Source of the DNA: Kitasatospora sp. NBC_00458
Lineage (GTDB): Bacteria; Actinomycetota; Actinomycetes; Streptomycetales; Streptomycetaceae
Length of the DNA: 64,000 nucleotides
Direction: 5' to 3'
Assembly (NCBI RefSeq): GCF_036013975.1
Contig: NZ_CP107904.1
Coordinates: forward strand, 4,589,001-4,653,000
The translations under genes were made by a program, and so were the position numbers. Below the pieces are notes generated by a model, which saw only the letters and a list, made by a program, of their open reading frames with translations, was not told where the DNA came from and made no database searches. Positions 39,913 through 48,599 of the stretch are shown here, in pieces. Each line of letters starts with the position of its first letter. Position 1 is the first letter of the stretch.

Positions 39913-40198
39913 GCGGTTACTCTCCCCACCGGGCGGATTCGGCAGGAGCCGGTTCGGCGCCGGAGCGCGCCGTCAACGGCCTCGCCGAGCTGTGGGGAAC
40001 CCTATGCACGGTCGAGAGGCTACGTCATCAGTCGTGCGTATGACAGTGGTCACGGTGAGTCGACCACAGAGTGAGGGATCTTGAAACAGTGCGGAAACAG
40101 ACCGTCCGTCCGGCGGCCGGTCCGACCGGTCCGGGCCGGTTCCGGGGGCACCGGCCCGACGTAGACTCGGGGACCCGGGCGAGAGCGAGGGATGGCCG

Positions 40199-40768
40199 AT
40201 GACGGACCGGAGAGCAGACCCGCGGGACCCGCGCCCGCTGACCGGCGAGCCGCTCGCGCTCGACCTGCTGAACACGCGGTGGGCGGGCACGCCGGTGAAC
40301 GACCTGCTGGACGACGAGCCGGACGGCTACGCGATCTGGCTCTCCTCGGCCGGACTGGCCGGACGCTGCGCGGCCGACGCGGCCGGGCGGGCCGCCGCCC
40401 GGGAGGCCCGGGAGGCGCTGGCGGCGGCGGTCCGGGACCTCGACGAACGCGGCGGGGTCGGGGTGGCGGCGCTGGCCGGGCTGGACGCGGTGCTGGGGCA
40501 CGGCCGGGTCCGGCGGGAGGCCTCCGCGACGGGCCCGGTGGACCGGGTCGAGGTGGACGACCCCGCGCGGCTGGCGGCCTGGCTGGCGGTGGACGACTTC
40601 CTGGGACTGCTCGGGCAGGGGCCGCAGCGGATCAAGAAGTGCGCGCACGAGGCGTGCATCCTGCACTTCTTCGACACGTCGCAGAACGGTCGGCGGCGGT
40701 GGTGCTCGATGGCGGTGTGCGGCAACCGGGCGAAGGCGGCGCGGCACTACGGGAAGGTGCACGGCTAG
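40199..40768 (+). CDS. CGNR zinc-finger (ABATE domain) regulatory protein
   Basis: This is a 189-aa protein from ATG 40199. The N-terminal ABATE-type domain contains 'LALDLLNTRWAGTPVNDLLD' and 'LAAWLAVDDFLGLLGQG'. The C-terminal CGNR zinc finger reads 'KKCAHEACILHFFDTSQNGR', 'RRWCSMAVCGNRAKAARH': four Cys ligands plus the family-naming CGNR. These proteins are taken to be stress-responsive transcriptional regulators. It is divergent from the XRE gene with 286 bp between them; the spacer holds the candidate palindrome noted there. Confidence 0.92.
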   Translation: MTDRRADPRDPRPLTGEPLALDLLNTRWAGTPVNDLLDDEPDGYAIWLSSAGLAGRCAADAAGRAAAREAREALAAAVRDLDERGGVGVAALAGLDAVLGHGRVRREASATGPVDRVEVDDPARLAAWLAVDDFLGLLGQGPQRIKKCAHEACILHFFDTSQNGRRRWCSMAVCGNRAKAARHYGKVHG

Positions 40769-40905
40769 GGCGCGGCCAGGACCTCCCCCGGCCCCTGCCG
40801 GTACCGCGGCGCGGTCCGGCGCGGCTGCGGTCCGGCGGGGCCGCCGGCGGGCCGCGGGCGGGCACACCCCTGAGGGCGCACACCCGCGGTCCGCCGGGGC
40901 GACCG

Positions 40906-42402
40906 TCAGGCCGGCTGCCCCAGCCAGTCGGTGAGGGCGGCGCGGAGCTCGCCCGCACCCGGGTCGACGGCCGCCCAGGCGGCGTGGCCGTCGGGGCGGA
41001 TCAGCAGCACGGTGTCGCGCAGCTTGCCGTGCGGGTCGGCCGGGGCGGCGGTGGTCAGCCGGTCCGCCCACGGTGCGGCGGCGGCCTGCTCGTCATTGCC
41101 GACCAGCACGAACCTCCCCGCGCGGAGCGCCTCGTAGAGTCGCTCGGGGGCGGCCGGACCGCCCTCGCGCGGCGGCTCCAGACCGGTCAGCCGGAGATCG
41201 GGGACGCGCTTGCCGACCAGCGGGTGGGAGTCCTTGGGCGCCGGGTACGCGATGCCGATGCCGGAGACGGTGCGGGCGCCGCGCTCCGCGACCACGTCGA
41301 GGTGGTCGGCGAGCGAGGCGAGCGCGCCGCGCAGCGCCCGGGTGGCCGCGGACTGGGCGAGGGCGAGCCGGATCAGGGCGCCGGAGCTGCGCAGCACCGC
41401 CTTGCCGACCGGGTGCCGCTCGGTCTGGTAGGTGTCGAGCAGTGCGTCGGTGGCCTGGCCCCGGAGGGCGGCGACGAGCTTCCAGGAGAGGTTGGCGGCG
41501 TCCTGGAGGCCGGTGTTCATGCCCTGGCCGCCGGCCGGGGAGTGGCAGTGGGCCGCGTCGCCGGCCAGGAAGACCCGCCCGGAGCGGTAGTTGGGGACCT
41601 GCCGTTCGTCGCTGTGGAAGGTGGAGCTCCAGCGGGCGTCGTGCAGGCCGTAGTCCTCGCCGAGGGCGCCGAGGGCGACGGCGGCGATCCGGTCGAGCGA
41701 CGGCGGGGTGTCGTCGGGGCGTTCCTCGGTGCGGTCCCAGGCGATGATCCGGTACCAGCCGTCGCCGAACGGCACCAGGAAGGCGAAGCCGTGCTCGTTG
41801 GCGCCGACGGTGACCGCCTCGTCGGGCTCGCGCTCCAGCCGGACGTCGGCCAGCAGGACGGAGTTGACCACCGACTCGCCGGGGAACGGGATGCCGAGCA
41901 GGTCGCGGACGGCGGAGTGGACGCCGTCGGCGCCCACCGCGTAGCGGGCCCGGTGGGTGGTGACGGCGCCGTTCTGCACGGCCTCGACGGTGACGCCCTC
42001 GGCGTCCTGGCGCAGGCCGACCACCTCGGCGCCGCGCAGGACGGTCGCGCCGGCCTCGACCGCGCGGTCGTGCAGCAGCTGCTCGGTCCGGTACTGCGGG
42101 GTGATCAGGACGAACGGGAAGCGGCTCGGGAGTTCACCGAGGTCGACCCGGAACTTGTCGAAGATCTTCAGCGTGGTGAGCGGGCGGCCGGTGGCGATGA
42201 GGTCGTCGGCCAGGCCGCGGGCGTCGAGGAGTTCGAGGCTGCGGGCGTGGACGGCGAAGGCCCGGGTGAGGTTGGACTCGGTGCCGCGCTTCTCCAGGAC
42301 GGTGACCCCGATCCCGGCGGCGGCGAGGTCCCCGGCCAGCAGCAGGCCGGTCGGTCCGGCGCCGACGATCAGGACGTCGGTGACGGTCTGCTTCGCGGTC
42401 AT
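40906..42402 (-). CDS. FAD-dependent monooxygenase (group A aromatic hydroxylase type)
   Basis: This is a 498-aa flavoenzyme from ATG 42402. The dinucleotide motif is 'VLIVGAGPTGLLLAGDLAAA'. 'TRAFAVHARSLELLDARGLA', the DG motif 'YAVGADGVHSAVRDLLGIPF' and the second FAD motif 'GRVFLAGDAAHCHSPAGGQG' followed by 'MNTGLQDAANLSWKL' are all present. The C-terminal ~100 residues form the thioredoxin-like domain typical of phenol and polyketide hydroxylases. These enzymes use NAD(P)H and O2 to hydroxylate aromatic rings. It lies beside paaN, so an aromatic catabolic role is possible, but no other pathway genes are present. Confidence 0.9.
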   Translation of the reverse strand: MTAKQTVTDVLIVGAGPTGLLLAGDLAAAGIGVTVLEKRGTESNLTRAFAVHARSLELLDARGLADDLIATGRPLTTLKIFDKFRVDLGELPSRFPFVLITPQYRTEQLLHDRAVEAGATVLRGAEVVGLRQDAEGVTVEAVQNGAVTTHRARYAVGADGVHSAVRDLLGIPFPGESVVNSVLLADVRLEREPDEAVTVGANEHGFAFLVPFGDGWYRIIAWDRTEERPDDTPPSLDRIAAVALGALGEDYGLHDARWSSTFHSDERQVPNYRSGRVFLAGDAAHCHSPAGGQGMNTGLQDAANLSWKLVAALRGQATDALLDTYQTERHPVGKAVLRSSGALIRLALAQSAATRALRGALASLADHLDVVAERGARTVSGIGIAYPAPKDSHPLVGKRVPDLRLTGLEPPREGGPAAPERLYEALRAGRFVLVGNDEQAAAAPWADRLTTAAPADPHGKLRDTVLLIRPDGHAAWAAVDPGAGELRAALTDWLGQPA

Positions 42403-42495
42403 GTGTCAGCTCCCGGTGCTCGGACAGAGGTTGGACGCCGCGTTCGGCGTGCTCCCGGCCTCCATCATCGCCGCCCCGGGGCGGCCCTGTGAATT

Positions 42496-42527
42496 CTCCG
42501 GGCCCCGGTGGTGTCCGGGGCCCGGAG
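42496..42527 (-). terminator. Terminator of paaN
   Basis: A 13-bp perfect stem CTCCGGGCCCCGG (42496-42508) pairs with CCGGGGCCCGGAG (42515-42527) around a 6-nt loop, starting 34 bp beyond the paaN stop. Confidence 0.8.
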
Positions 42528-42560
42528 GCGGCGGTGGGCCGCCCGGGGGGCGGGGGACCG

Positions 42561-44261
42561 TCAGCCGTGCCGGCGGACCTCCACCGTGCGGAACCGGTTG
42601 GCGACGAACGCGCCGTCGCAGTAGGCGGAGTTGGCGGCCGGGTTGGCGCCGGTGCCGTGCAGGTCGGAGAAGGCGGCGGTCTGGTTGGCGTACACACCGC
42701 CGGTGAGGTTGAGCGAGAGCGAGACGCCGGAGTCGAGCGCGGCCCCGACCAGGGCGGCCTCGACCTCGGGCGAGGTGGTGTAGCCGGCCGCGGTCATCGC
42801 GCCCTGGGTGCGGACGGTGTCGCGGAGCAGCTCGACCGCGGCGGCGGTGTTCTCGACCGCGACGGCGAACGAGACCGGGCCGAAGCACTCGCTGCGGAAG
42901 ACCGTCCGGTCGTCCGGCTTGTCGGCGTCCAGCTTGACCAGCGCGGGGGTGCGGACGACGGCGCCGGGGAACTCCGGCGACTCCACCACCCGCGGGGCGA
43001 GGGCCAGTTCGCCGTACTCGCCGCCGGCCGCGGCGACCGTGCGCCGGAGCACACCGGGGTTGACCACGGCGCCGAGGATGGCGGCGGCGCGGGCGTCGTC
43101 GGAGAGCAGGCCCTCGATGGCGGCGGCGAGGTCGCCGACGACCTCGTCGTAGGACTTGTCGCCCTGGTCGGTCCCGATGCCGGTGCGCGGGATCAGCAGG
43201 TTCTGCGGGGTGGTGCACATCTGGCCGCTGTAGAGCGAGAGGGAGAAGGCCAGGTTGGCCAGCATGCCCTTGTAGTCGTCGGTCGAGTCGACGACCACGG
43301 TGTTCACGCCGGCCTTCTCGGTGTAGACCTCGGCCTGCCGGGCGTTCTCCTCCAGCCAGTCGCCGAAGGAGGTGGAGCCGGTGTAGTCGATCAGCTTGAC
43401 CTCGGGGCGGACGGCGAGGGTCTGGGCGACCGTGCCGCCCTCGTGCTCGGCGGCCAGGCAGACCAGGTCGGCGTCGAATCCGGCCTCGGTGAGCACCTCG
43501 CGGGCGATCCGGACGGTCAGGGCCAGCGGGAGGACGGCGCGCGGGTGCGGCTTGACCAGCACCGGGTTGCCGGTGGCGAGGGAGGCGAAGAGGCCGGGGT
43601 AGCCGTTCCAGGTGGGGAAGGTGTTGCAGCCGATCAGCAGCGCCAGGCCGCGCGGGACGACGGTGAACTCCTTCGTCATCACCAGCGGGTCGCGCTTGCC
43701 CTGCGGCTTGGTCCAGCCGGCGCGCTCGGGCAGCCGGGTCTGCTCGGCGTACGCGTAGGCGACCGCCTCCAGACCGCGGTCCTGGGCGTGCGGGCCGCCG
43801 GCCTGGAAGGCCATCGCGTACGCCTGGCCGGTGGTGTGCATCACGGCGTTGGCGAACTCGTGCGAGCGGGCGTTGATCCGGGCGAGGATCTCCAGGCAGA
43901 CGGCGGCCCGGGCGCGCGGTCCGGCGGCTGCCCAGGCGGGTCCGGCGGCGCGCAGCGCGGCGATCAGGGTGTCCGGCTCGGCGTGCGGGTAGCCGATGCC
44001 CAGCTCGACGCCGTAGGGGGAGGCCTCGCCGCCGATCAGGTCCCCGTCGGCGGGGTGGCCGGGCAGCGCGAACGGCTGGTCGAGCAGCGCTTCGAAGGCT
44101 GCCCTGCCGTCCGCGGCGGCGCTCTCGCCGTAGGCCTTCGGGAACTCGGGGTAGGGCGACCAGTAGTCGCGCGAGGCGGCGGCGGCGAGTGCGGCGTCCA
44201 GGGTGGCCTGGTGGCGTTCGACGAGCTCGGCGACGACGGGGTGGGTGACCGCTGCGGACAT
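42561..44261 (-). CDS. paaN: Phenylacetic acid degradation protein PaaN (aldehyde dehydrogenase fold)
   Basis: This is a 566-aa protein from ATG 44261. The PaaN-specific N-terminus includes 'SRDYWSPYPEFPKAYGESAA' and 'SPYGVELGIGYPHAEPDTLI'. The aldehyde dehydrogenase core has 'LALLIGCNTFPTWNGYPGLF', 'LVKPHPRAVLPLALTV', 'DYTGSTSFGDWLEENAR', the catalytic Cys in 'LSLYSGQMCTTPQNLLIP' and 'FRSECFGPVSFAVAVENTAA'. In bacteria PaaN/PaaZ-type proteins oxidise the ring-opened semialdehyde of phenylacetyl-CoA catabolism; the stand-alone actinobacterial form is less well defined. A TetR-type palindrome lies 45 bp upstream. No paaABCDE genes are visible. Confidence 0.9.
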   Translation of the reverse strand: MSAAVTHPVVAELVERHQATLDAALAAAASRDYWSPYPEFPKAYGESAAADGRAAFEALLDQPFALPGHPADGDLIGGEASPYGVELGIGYPHAEPDTLIAALRAAGPAWAAAGPRARAAVCLEILARINARSHEFANAVMHTTGQAYAMAFQAGGPHAQDRGLEAVAYAYAEQTRLPERAGWTKPQGKRDPLVMTKEFTVVPRGLALLIGCNTFPTWNGYPGLFASLATGNPVLVKPHPRAVLPLALTVRIAREVLTEAGFDADLVCLAAEHEGGTVAQTLAVRPEVKLIDYTGSTSFGDWLEENARQAEVYTEKAGVNTVVVDSTDDYKGMLANLAFSLSLYSGQMCTTPQNLLIPRTGIGTDQGDKSYDEVVGDLAAAIEGLLSDDARAAAILGAVVNPGVLRRTVAAAGGEYGELALAPRVVESPEFPGAVVRTPALVKLDADKPDDRTVFRSECFGPVSFAVAVENTAAAVELLRDTVRTQGAMTAAGYTTSPEVEAALVGAALDSGVSLSLNLTGGVYANQTAAFSDLHGTGANPAANSAYCDGAFVANRFRTVEVRRHG

Positions 44262-44305
44262 CGTGTGCGCTCCTCAGAGGGGAGGACGGGACACGTCACA
44301 GGGTA

Positions 44306-44319
44306 ACCGAACGATCGGT
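44306..44319. promoter_or_regulatory. PaaR-like TetR operator upstream of paaN
   Basis: ACCGAACGATCGGT is a near-perfect palindrome matching the ACCGNNCGNNCGGT pattern I recall for the PaaR regulator of phenylacetate genes. It lies 45 bp upstream of the paaN start. A twin with one difference is found at 47412-47425 before bkdA. Confidence 0.7.
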
Positions 44320-44360
44320 CGGCTCAAGAGGGCGGACGGAACCGGGGCGGGGAAGCGCGA

Positions 44361-44387
44361 GGGGCGCGTCCGGAGCGGACGCGCCCC
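44361..44387 (-). terminator. Terminator of the PIG-V mannosyltransferase gene
   Basis: A 12-bp perfect stem (44361-44372 with 44376-44387) closes a GAG triloop and starts 35 bp beyond the stop codon at 44422. Confidence 0.8.
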
Positions 44388-44421
44388 CTGCGGCGGGCCG
44401 TGCGGTCGGCGGGCGTCCGGT

Positions 44422-45690
44422 CTACGGGATGCCCAGTTCGAAGATCACGTAACCGCCGTACCAGCCGGAGGCGACCGCGCCGGTGCCCAGCACCGCGGCC
44501 AGCACCGGCCAGCTCAGCTTCCGCATCGCCACCGCGAACGCGATGAGCAGCGGGAAGGCCGGCAGCAGGTAGCGCGAGGTGTTGCCGAAGATCCCCAGGC
44601 TGCCCAGCACCGAGACGATGGTGGCCAGCGTGTACGCGGTCAGCACCAGCGGCGGGCGGAGCCGCACCAGCAGCACGATCAGCACCGGCAGGCTGAAGAC
44701 GATCAGCGTCGCCAGCATGTCGGCCGTGTGGTAGGCGAACGGGTAGTCGTTGCGGCCCAGCAGGATCCCGCGGATCGCCTTCCAGGTGCCCTGGCCCCAG
44801 TCGAAGTAGTGCAGCCAGGCGTCATGCTGGAGCGTGAAGTAGCCGCCCCACTCGCCCATCCGCCAGCCGACCCAGCCGACGTAGCCGAGCAGCCCGAGCG
44901 GTGCCAGCAGCATCGCGGCCAGCGGGCGCAGCACCCCGCTCTCCCGCCGGTACAGCTCGACCAGCGCCGCCAGGCCGACCGCGCCGATCAGCGCCGCGGA
45001 GGTCGGCCGGTTGAGGCCGGCGACCAGGGTGACCACACCGGCGGCGACCCACTGCTTGGTCATCACGCAGTAGCAGGACCAGGCGGCCAGCGCGACGAAC
45101 AGCGAGTCCGAGTAGAGCGCCCACTCGGCGCCCGAGCCCGGGGCGATCGCCCAGAGCCCGGCCGCGACGACACCGGCCCGCGGCCCGGCCAGCCTGTCGA
45201 CCACGGCGTAGATGCCGGCCGCCGCGAACAGCGAGGCCACCACCGAGACCAGGATCCCGGCGCCGTACAGGCCGAGGCCGGTGCCGTCCGAGACCAGCCG
45301 CATCAGGCCCGGGTAGAGCGGGAAGAACGCGGCCGAGTTCTGCTCGATCGTGAACCCCGGGCTGCCGTTCGGGACGGCCACCAGCGCCGGGTGGTAGCCG
45401 AACTGGGCGACCTGCTGGTACCACCAGCCGTCCCAGCTGGCCAGGACGTCCCACGGGTTCGCGCCGCCGCCGAAGCGCGGGTGCTTCTCCAGGTAGTCCC
45501 CGGAGAAGGAGAGCAGCTTCATGAAGACGGTGAAGCCGATCAGCTTCAGGACCGCGTAGCACCAGACGGCCGGGCCGAAGCGGAGGACGAGCCCGCGGGC
45601 GCGCTCGCGCCAGTCGACGCCGGGCTCGGTCGTCGACTCGTCGCTGCGCTGCTCGGGCGCGTCGGAGGCGACCGCCGGTATTGCGCTCAT
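44422..45690 (-). CDS. PIG-V-like mannosyltransferase family membrane protein
   Basis: This is a 422-aa polytopic (about 9-11 helix) protein from ATG 45690; an in-frame GTG at 45705 is the alternative. Features of the actinobacterial PIG-V/mannosyltransferase family are 'WDVLASWDGWWYQQVAQFGY' (catalytic Asp in the first loop), 'NSAAFFPLYPGLMRLVSDGT', 'EWALYSDSLFVALAAWSCYC' and 'TLVAGLNRPTSAALIGAVGL'. It ends 'WYGGYVIFELGIP'. Members transfer mannose from polyprenyl-phosphate to lipids or proteins on the outer face of the membrane. The acceptor is unknown. It is divergent from a TetR gene across 128 bp. Confidence 0.87.
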   Translation of the reverse strand: MSAIPAVASDAPEQRSDESTTEPGVDWRERARGLVLRFGPAVWCYAVLKLIGFTVFMKLLSFSGDYLEKHPRFGGGANPWDVLASWDGWWYQQVAQFGYHPALVAVPNGSPGFTIEQNSAAFFPLYPGLMRLVSDGTGLGLYGAGILVSVVASLFAAAGIYAVVDRLAGPRAGVVAAGLWAIAPGSGAEWALYSDSLFVALAAWSCYCVMTKQWVAAGVVTLVAGLNRPTSAALIGAVGLAALVELYRRESGVLRPLAAMLLAPLGLLGYVGWVGWRMGEWGGYFTLQHDAWLHYFDWGQGTWKAIRGILLGRNDYPFAYHTADMLATLIVFSLPVLIVLLVRLRPPLVLTAYTLATIVSVLGSLGIFGNTSRYLLPAFPLLIAFAVAMRKLSWPVLAAVLGTGAVASGWYGGYVIFELGIP

Positions 45691-45818
45691 CAGACTGGAC
45701 CCCACCCTGCTCGGCCGTGGACGGATCGTCCGCCGAGTCTAGGGCGTGGCCCCGCCCTTTGGTGTGGACCAAGCCACCCGGGCGCACCCGTGCGGGGATG
45801 GGCGGGGATACTCGGGGG

Positions 45819-46406
45819 ATGGCCGATCACACCACGCGCACCGCCTACACCGTGGAGTCCCTGCTCGCGGTGACCGTCGACGTCTTCAACGAGCGCGGCT
45901 ACGACGGCACCTCGATGGAGGACCTGTCGCGTGCGGCCGGCATCTCCAAGTCGTCGATCTACCACCACGTGCGCGGCAAGGAGGAGCTGCTCCGGCTGGC
46001 CGTCGGACGCGCCCTGGACGGGCTCTCCGCGATCCTGGCGGAGCCGGACGCGGTCGAGGGTCCCGCGGTCGAGCGGCTGGAGCACGTGGTGCGGCGGACC
46101 GCCGAGGTGCTGCTGGCGGAGCTGCCGTACGTCACCCTGCTGCTCCGGGTGCGCGGCAACACGGCCACCGAGCAGTGGGCGCTGGAGCGGCGGCGGGAGT
46201 TCGACCACCAGGTGGCCGAGCTGCTGCGGGCCGCCGTCGCGGACGGATCGCTGCGGGCGGACGTCGAGCCGCGGCTGGCGACCCGGCTGCTCTTCGGCAT
46301 GATCAACTCGATCGTCGAGTGGTACCGGCCGGGCCTCAAGGGGGCCGACGGGGTCGCGGACGCGGTGGTCCACCTGGCCTTCGACGGCCTGCGCGCCCGC
46401 GGCTGA
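45819..46406 (+). CDS. TetR family transcriptional regulator, candidate PaaR
   Basis: This is a 195-aa regulator from ATG 45819, with GGGG upstream. The HTH is 'VTVDVFNERGYDGTSMEDLS', 'RAAGISKSSIYHHVRGKEEL'. The C-terminal part has 'RRTAEVLLAELPYVTLLLRV' and 'WALERRREFDHQVAELLRAA'. It lies between two genes or units, paaN and bkdABC, each preceded by the same 14-bp palindrome. It is therefore the obvious candidate to bind both, possibly sensing an acyl-CoA (inference by position and operator match). Confidence 0.88.
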   Translation: MADHTTRTAYTVESLLAVTVDVFNERGYDGTSMEDLSRAAGISKSSIYHHVRGKEELLRLAVGRALDGLSAILAEPDAVEGPAVERLEHVVRRTAEVLLAELPYVTLLLRVRGNTATEQWALERRREFDHQVAELLRAAVADGSLRADVEPRLATRLLFGMINSIVEWYRPGLKGADGVADAVVHLAFDGLRARG

Positions 46407-46410
46407 CCCG

Positions 46411-46435
46411 AGCCGAGCCGAGCCGAGCCGAGCCG
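46411..46435. repeat. AGCCG pentanucleotide repeat (5 copies)
   Basis: Five perfect tandem copies of AGCCG start 5 bp after the TetR stop codon. They lead directly into the longer degenerate repeat. Confidence 0.9.
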
Positions 46436-46733
46436 AAGGGCATCCGCCCACCCCGGGGCCCACGGCACCCGACCCGTCCGGCATGCGCCCGCCCTGCCGG
46501 CCCTGGCCACGTACCGGGCTCGTCCGGCATGCGCCCGCCCTGTCGACCTCAGCCATGCACCCGAGCCACTCGGCACCCGCCCACCCTGCCGACCTCGGCC
46601 ACGTACCGGGCCCGCCCTGAGCCGTCCGGTATCCGCCCGCCCCGCCGGCCCCGGCCCCGCACCCGAGCCGCCCCGAGCCACTCGGCACCCGCCCGCCCCG
46701 CCGACCCCGGCCACGCACCGAACCCGCCCCGAG
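46436..46733. repeat. Degenerate 42-57-bp tandem repeat, about six copies
   Basis: Imperfect units recur around cores such as CGGCATGCGCCCGCCCTG and GGCCACGTACCGGGC. They begin near 46436, 46475, 46521, 46567, 46621 and 46678. The array fills the non-coding gap between the convergent TetR and bkdR genes. No protein frame through it looks real. It resembles a decayed minisatellite; function is unknown. Confidence 0.75.
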
Positions 46734-46848
46734 CCGAAGGGCCGCGCCGGTGCCGAAAGGGAGAGCGCGAGGAGGCCGCGAGGAACGAGCGTCATCGGAG
46801 CGCCGACCGTCGGCACCGGATCAAAGCGGCCCGGAGGCGAGCGGGCGA

Positions 46849-47310
46849 TTACAACGGCGGGACCTGGTCCGTCTCCTCGAAGACCAGCATGGTGCGGGTG
46901 CCGAGCACCTGGGGGATGGACTGGATGCGGTTGAGCACGAGCTCCCGCAGGGCGTGGTTGTCGGCGGTGTGGACCAGCAGCAGCACGTCGAAATCGCCGC
47001 CGACCAGGGCGATGTGCGCGACCCCGGGGAGCGCCAGCAGCTGCTCGCGGACCGTCCGCCAGGAGTTCTGCACGATTTTCAGGGTGATGTACGCGGATGC
47101 GCCCTGACCTGCGCGTTCGTGGTCGACCCTGGCGGTGAAGCCGCGGATGACGCCGTCCTCGACCATCCTGGAGATCCGGGCGTACGCATTGGCCCGGGAC
47201 ACGTGCACCCGCTCGGCCACCGAGCGGATCGAGGCGCGACCGTCCTGCTGCAGCAGCCGCAGGATCGCCCGGTCGACCCGGTCGAGTCTGGACGTCTGTT
47301 CAGCCGACAT
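46849..47310 (-). CDS. bkdR: Lrp/AsnC family transcriptional regulator (BkdR-type)
   Basis: This is a 153-aa protein from ATG 47310 behind GGGGGG. The HTH is 'VDRAILRLLQQDGRASIRSV', 'AERVHVSRANAYARISRMVE', 'DGVIRGFTARVDHERAGQGA'. The C-terminal RAM ligand domain has 'QLLALPGVAHIALVGGDFDV' and 'LLLVHTADNHALRELVLNRI'. It is divergent from bkdA with a 149-bp spacer, the arrangement known for BkdR control of branched-chain 2-oxoacid dehydrogenase genes in streptomycetes. Sensing of branched-chain amino acids or oxoacids is inferred from family and position. Confidence 0.9.
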   Translation of the reverse strand: MSAEQTSRLDRVDRAILRLLQQDGRASIRSVAERVHVSRANAYARISRMVEDGVIRGFTARVDHERAGQGASAYITLKIVQNSWRTVREQLLALPGVAHIALVGGDFDVLLLVHTADNHALRELVLNRIQSIPQVLGTRTMLVFEETDQVPPL

Positions 47311-47411
47311 GTCCCCCCACCCTCGATGATTGGACGCACTGCCACCAGTCGACCGCCACCCGGGCCGATTGTCCACCACCTTGTCACGGTTCTGGTCAAG
47401 ATGAACAGACG

Positions 47412-47425
47412 ACCGAACAATCGGT
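47412..47425. promoter_or_regulatory. PaaR-like TetR operator upstream of bkdA
   Basis: ACCGAACAATCGGT differs at one position from the palindrome before paaN (44306-44319) and lies 34 bp before the bkdA start, overlapping the expected promoter/leader. It implies a second, TetR-type input to the bkd operon besides BkdR. Confidence 0.65.
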
Positions 47426-47459
47426 AGGGAGCCCCCGCCACCCCTGGAGGTGCCCCGAG

Positions 47460-48599
47460 ATGACCGTCCTCGACCACAGACACCACACGGCCTTGCCCGG
47501 ATGGCTGCCCGGGGCCACCGCCCCCCGCACCGACCCGGCCCCGCTCCTCCCGGACCCCGCTCCCGTCCGCGTGCTCGGTACCCCCGCGCTGGAGAAGTAC
47601 GACCCCGCCCTGCTCCGCGAGCTGTACCGCCGCCTGGTGGTCGGCCGCCGCTACAACCAGCAGGCCACCACCCTCACCAAGCAGGGCCGGCTGGCCGTCT
47701 ACCCGGCCTCCACCGGCCAGGAGGCCTGCCAGGTCGCCGCCGCGCTGGCGCTCGGCGCGCAGGACTGGCTCTTCCCCAGCTACCGGGACACCCTCGCGGT
47801 GGTCTCCCGCGGCATCGATCCGCTGGAGGCGCTCACCCTGCTGCGCGGCAACGCCCACACCGGGTACGACCCGCGCGCCGGCCGCACCGCGCCGCTCTGC
47901 ACCCCGCTGGCCACCCAGGCCCCGCACGCCGTGGGGCTGGCGCACGCCGCCCGGCTGAGCGGCGATCCGGTGGTCGCGCTGGCGCTGCTCGGGGACGGCG
48001 GCACCAGCGAGGGCGACTTCCACGAGGCGCTCAACTTCGCCGCCGTGCTGCAGGCCCCGGTGGTGTTCCTGGTCCAGAACAACGGCTACGCGATCTCCGT
48101 GCCGCTCAGCGCCCAGTCCGCCGCCCCGACCCTGGCCCACAAGGCCGTCGGCTACGGGATGCCCGGTCGGCTGGTCGACGGCAACGACGCACCGGCCGTG
48201 CACAGCGTGCTCGCCGAGGCGGTCGAGCGGGCCCGGACCGGCGGCGGGCCGACCCTGGTCGAGGCGCTCACCTACCGGGTCGAGGCGCACACCAACGCCG
48301 ACGACGCCACCCGGTACCGCAACGAGGCCGAGGTCGCCGCCTGGCGGGAGCGCGACCCGATCCTGCTGATGGAGCGCTCCCTGCGGGAGCTCGGGGTGCT
48401 GGACGACGCCCTGGTGCAGGAGGCGGCCGAGGAGGCGGAGGCGCTGGCGGCCCGGATGCGCGCCGAGTTCCACGCCGAGCCCGAGCTGGACCCGATGTCC
48501 CTGTTCGCCCACGTCTACGCCGAGCCGACCCCGCAACTGCGCGAGCAGGCGGCGCAGTTGGCCGAGGAGCTGGCCGCCGAGGCCGAGGTGCAGCACTGA
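47460..48599 (+). CDS. bkdA: Branched-chain 2-oxoacid dehydrogenase E1 alpha subunit
   Basis: This is a 379-aa thiamine-diphosphate-dependent decarboxylase subunit from ATG 47460. Key segments are 'YRRLVVGRRYNQQATTLTKQ', 'YPASTGQEACQVAAALALGA', 'WLFPSYRDTLAVVSRGIDP', the ThDP/Mg motif 'ALALLGDGGTSEGDFHEALN', 'VVFLVQNNGYAISVPLSAQS' and 'ALTYRVEAHTNADDATRYR'. With BkdB it decarboxylates branched 2-oxoacids from Val, Leu and Ile, giving branched acyl-CoAs that prime fatty acid and polyketide synthesis. It is first of three coupled genes; its stop overlaps the bkdB start (TGATG). Confidence 0.96.
   Translation: MTVLDHRHHTALPGWLPGATAPRTDPAPLLPDPAPVRVLGTPALEKYDPALLRELYRRLVVGRRYNQQATTLTKQGRLAVYPASTGQEACQVAAALALGAQDWLFPSYRDTLAVVSRGIDPLEALTLLRGNAHTGYDPRAGRTAPLCTPLATQAPHAVGLAHAARLSGDPVVALALLGDGGTSEGDFHEALNFAAVLQAPVVFLVQNNGYAISVPLSAQSAAPTLAHKAVGYGMPGRLVDGNDAPAVHSVLAEAVERARTGGGPTLVEALTYRVEAHTNADDATRYRNEAEVAAWRERDPILLMERSLRELGVLDDALVQEAAEEAEALAARMRAEFHAEPELDPMSLFAHVYAEPTPQLREQAAQLAEELAAEAEVQH

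Noticed and set aside
40906..44261. A phenylacetate degradation gene cluster
   Set aside because: Only paaN and one generic aromatic monooxygenase are present; paaABCDE, paaG, paaH and paaK are absent, so no full pathway can be claimed.
45746..47107. Open frames through the repeat array at 46411-46733 as a repetitive protein
   Set aside because: Frames on both strands lack ribosome sites and overlap the TetR and bkdR genes; the array reads as non-coding repeats.
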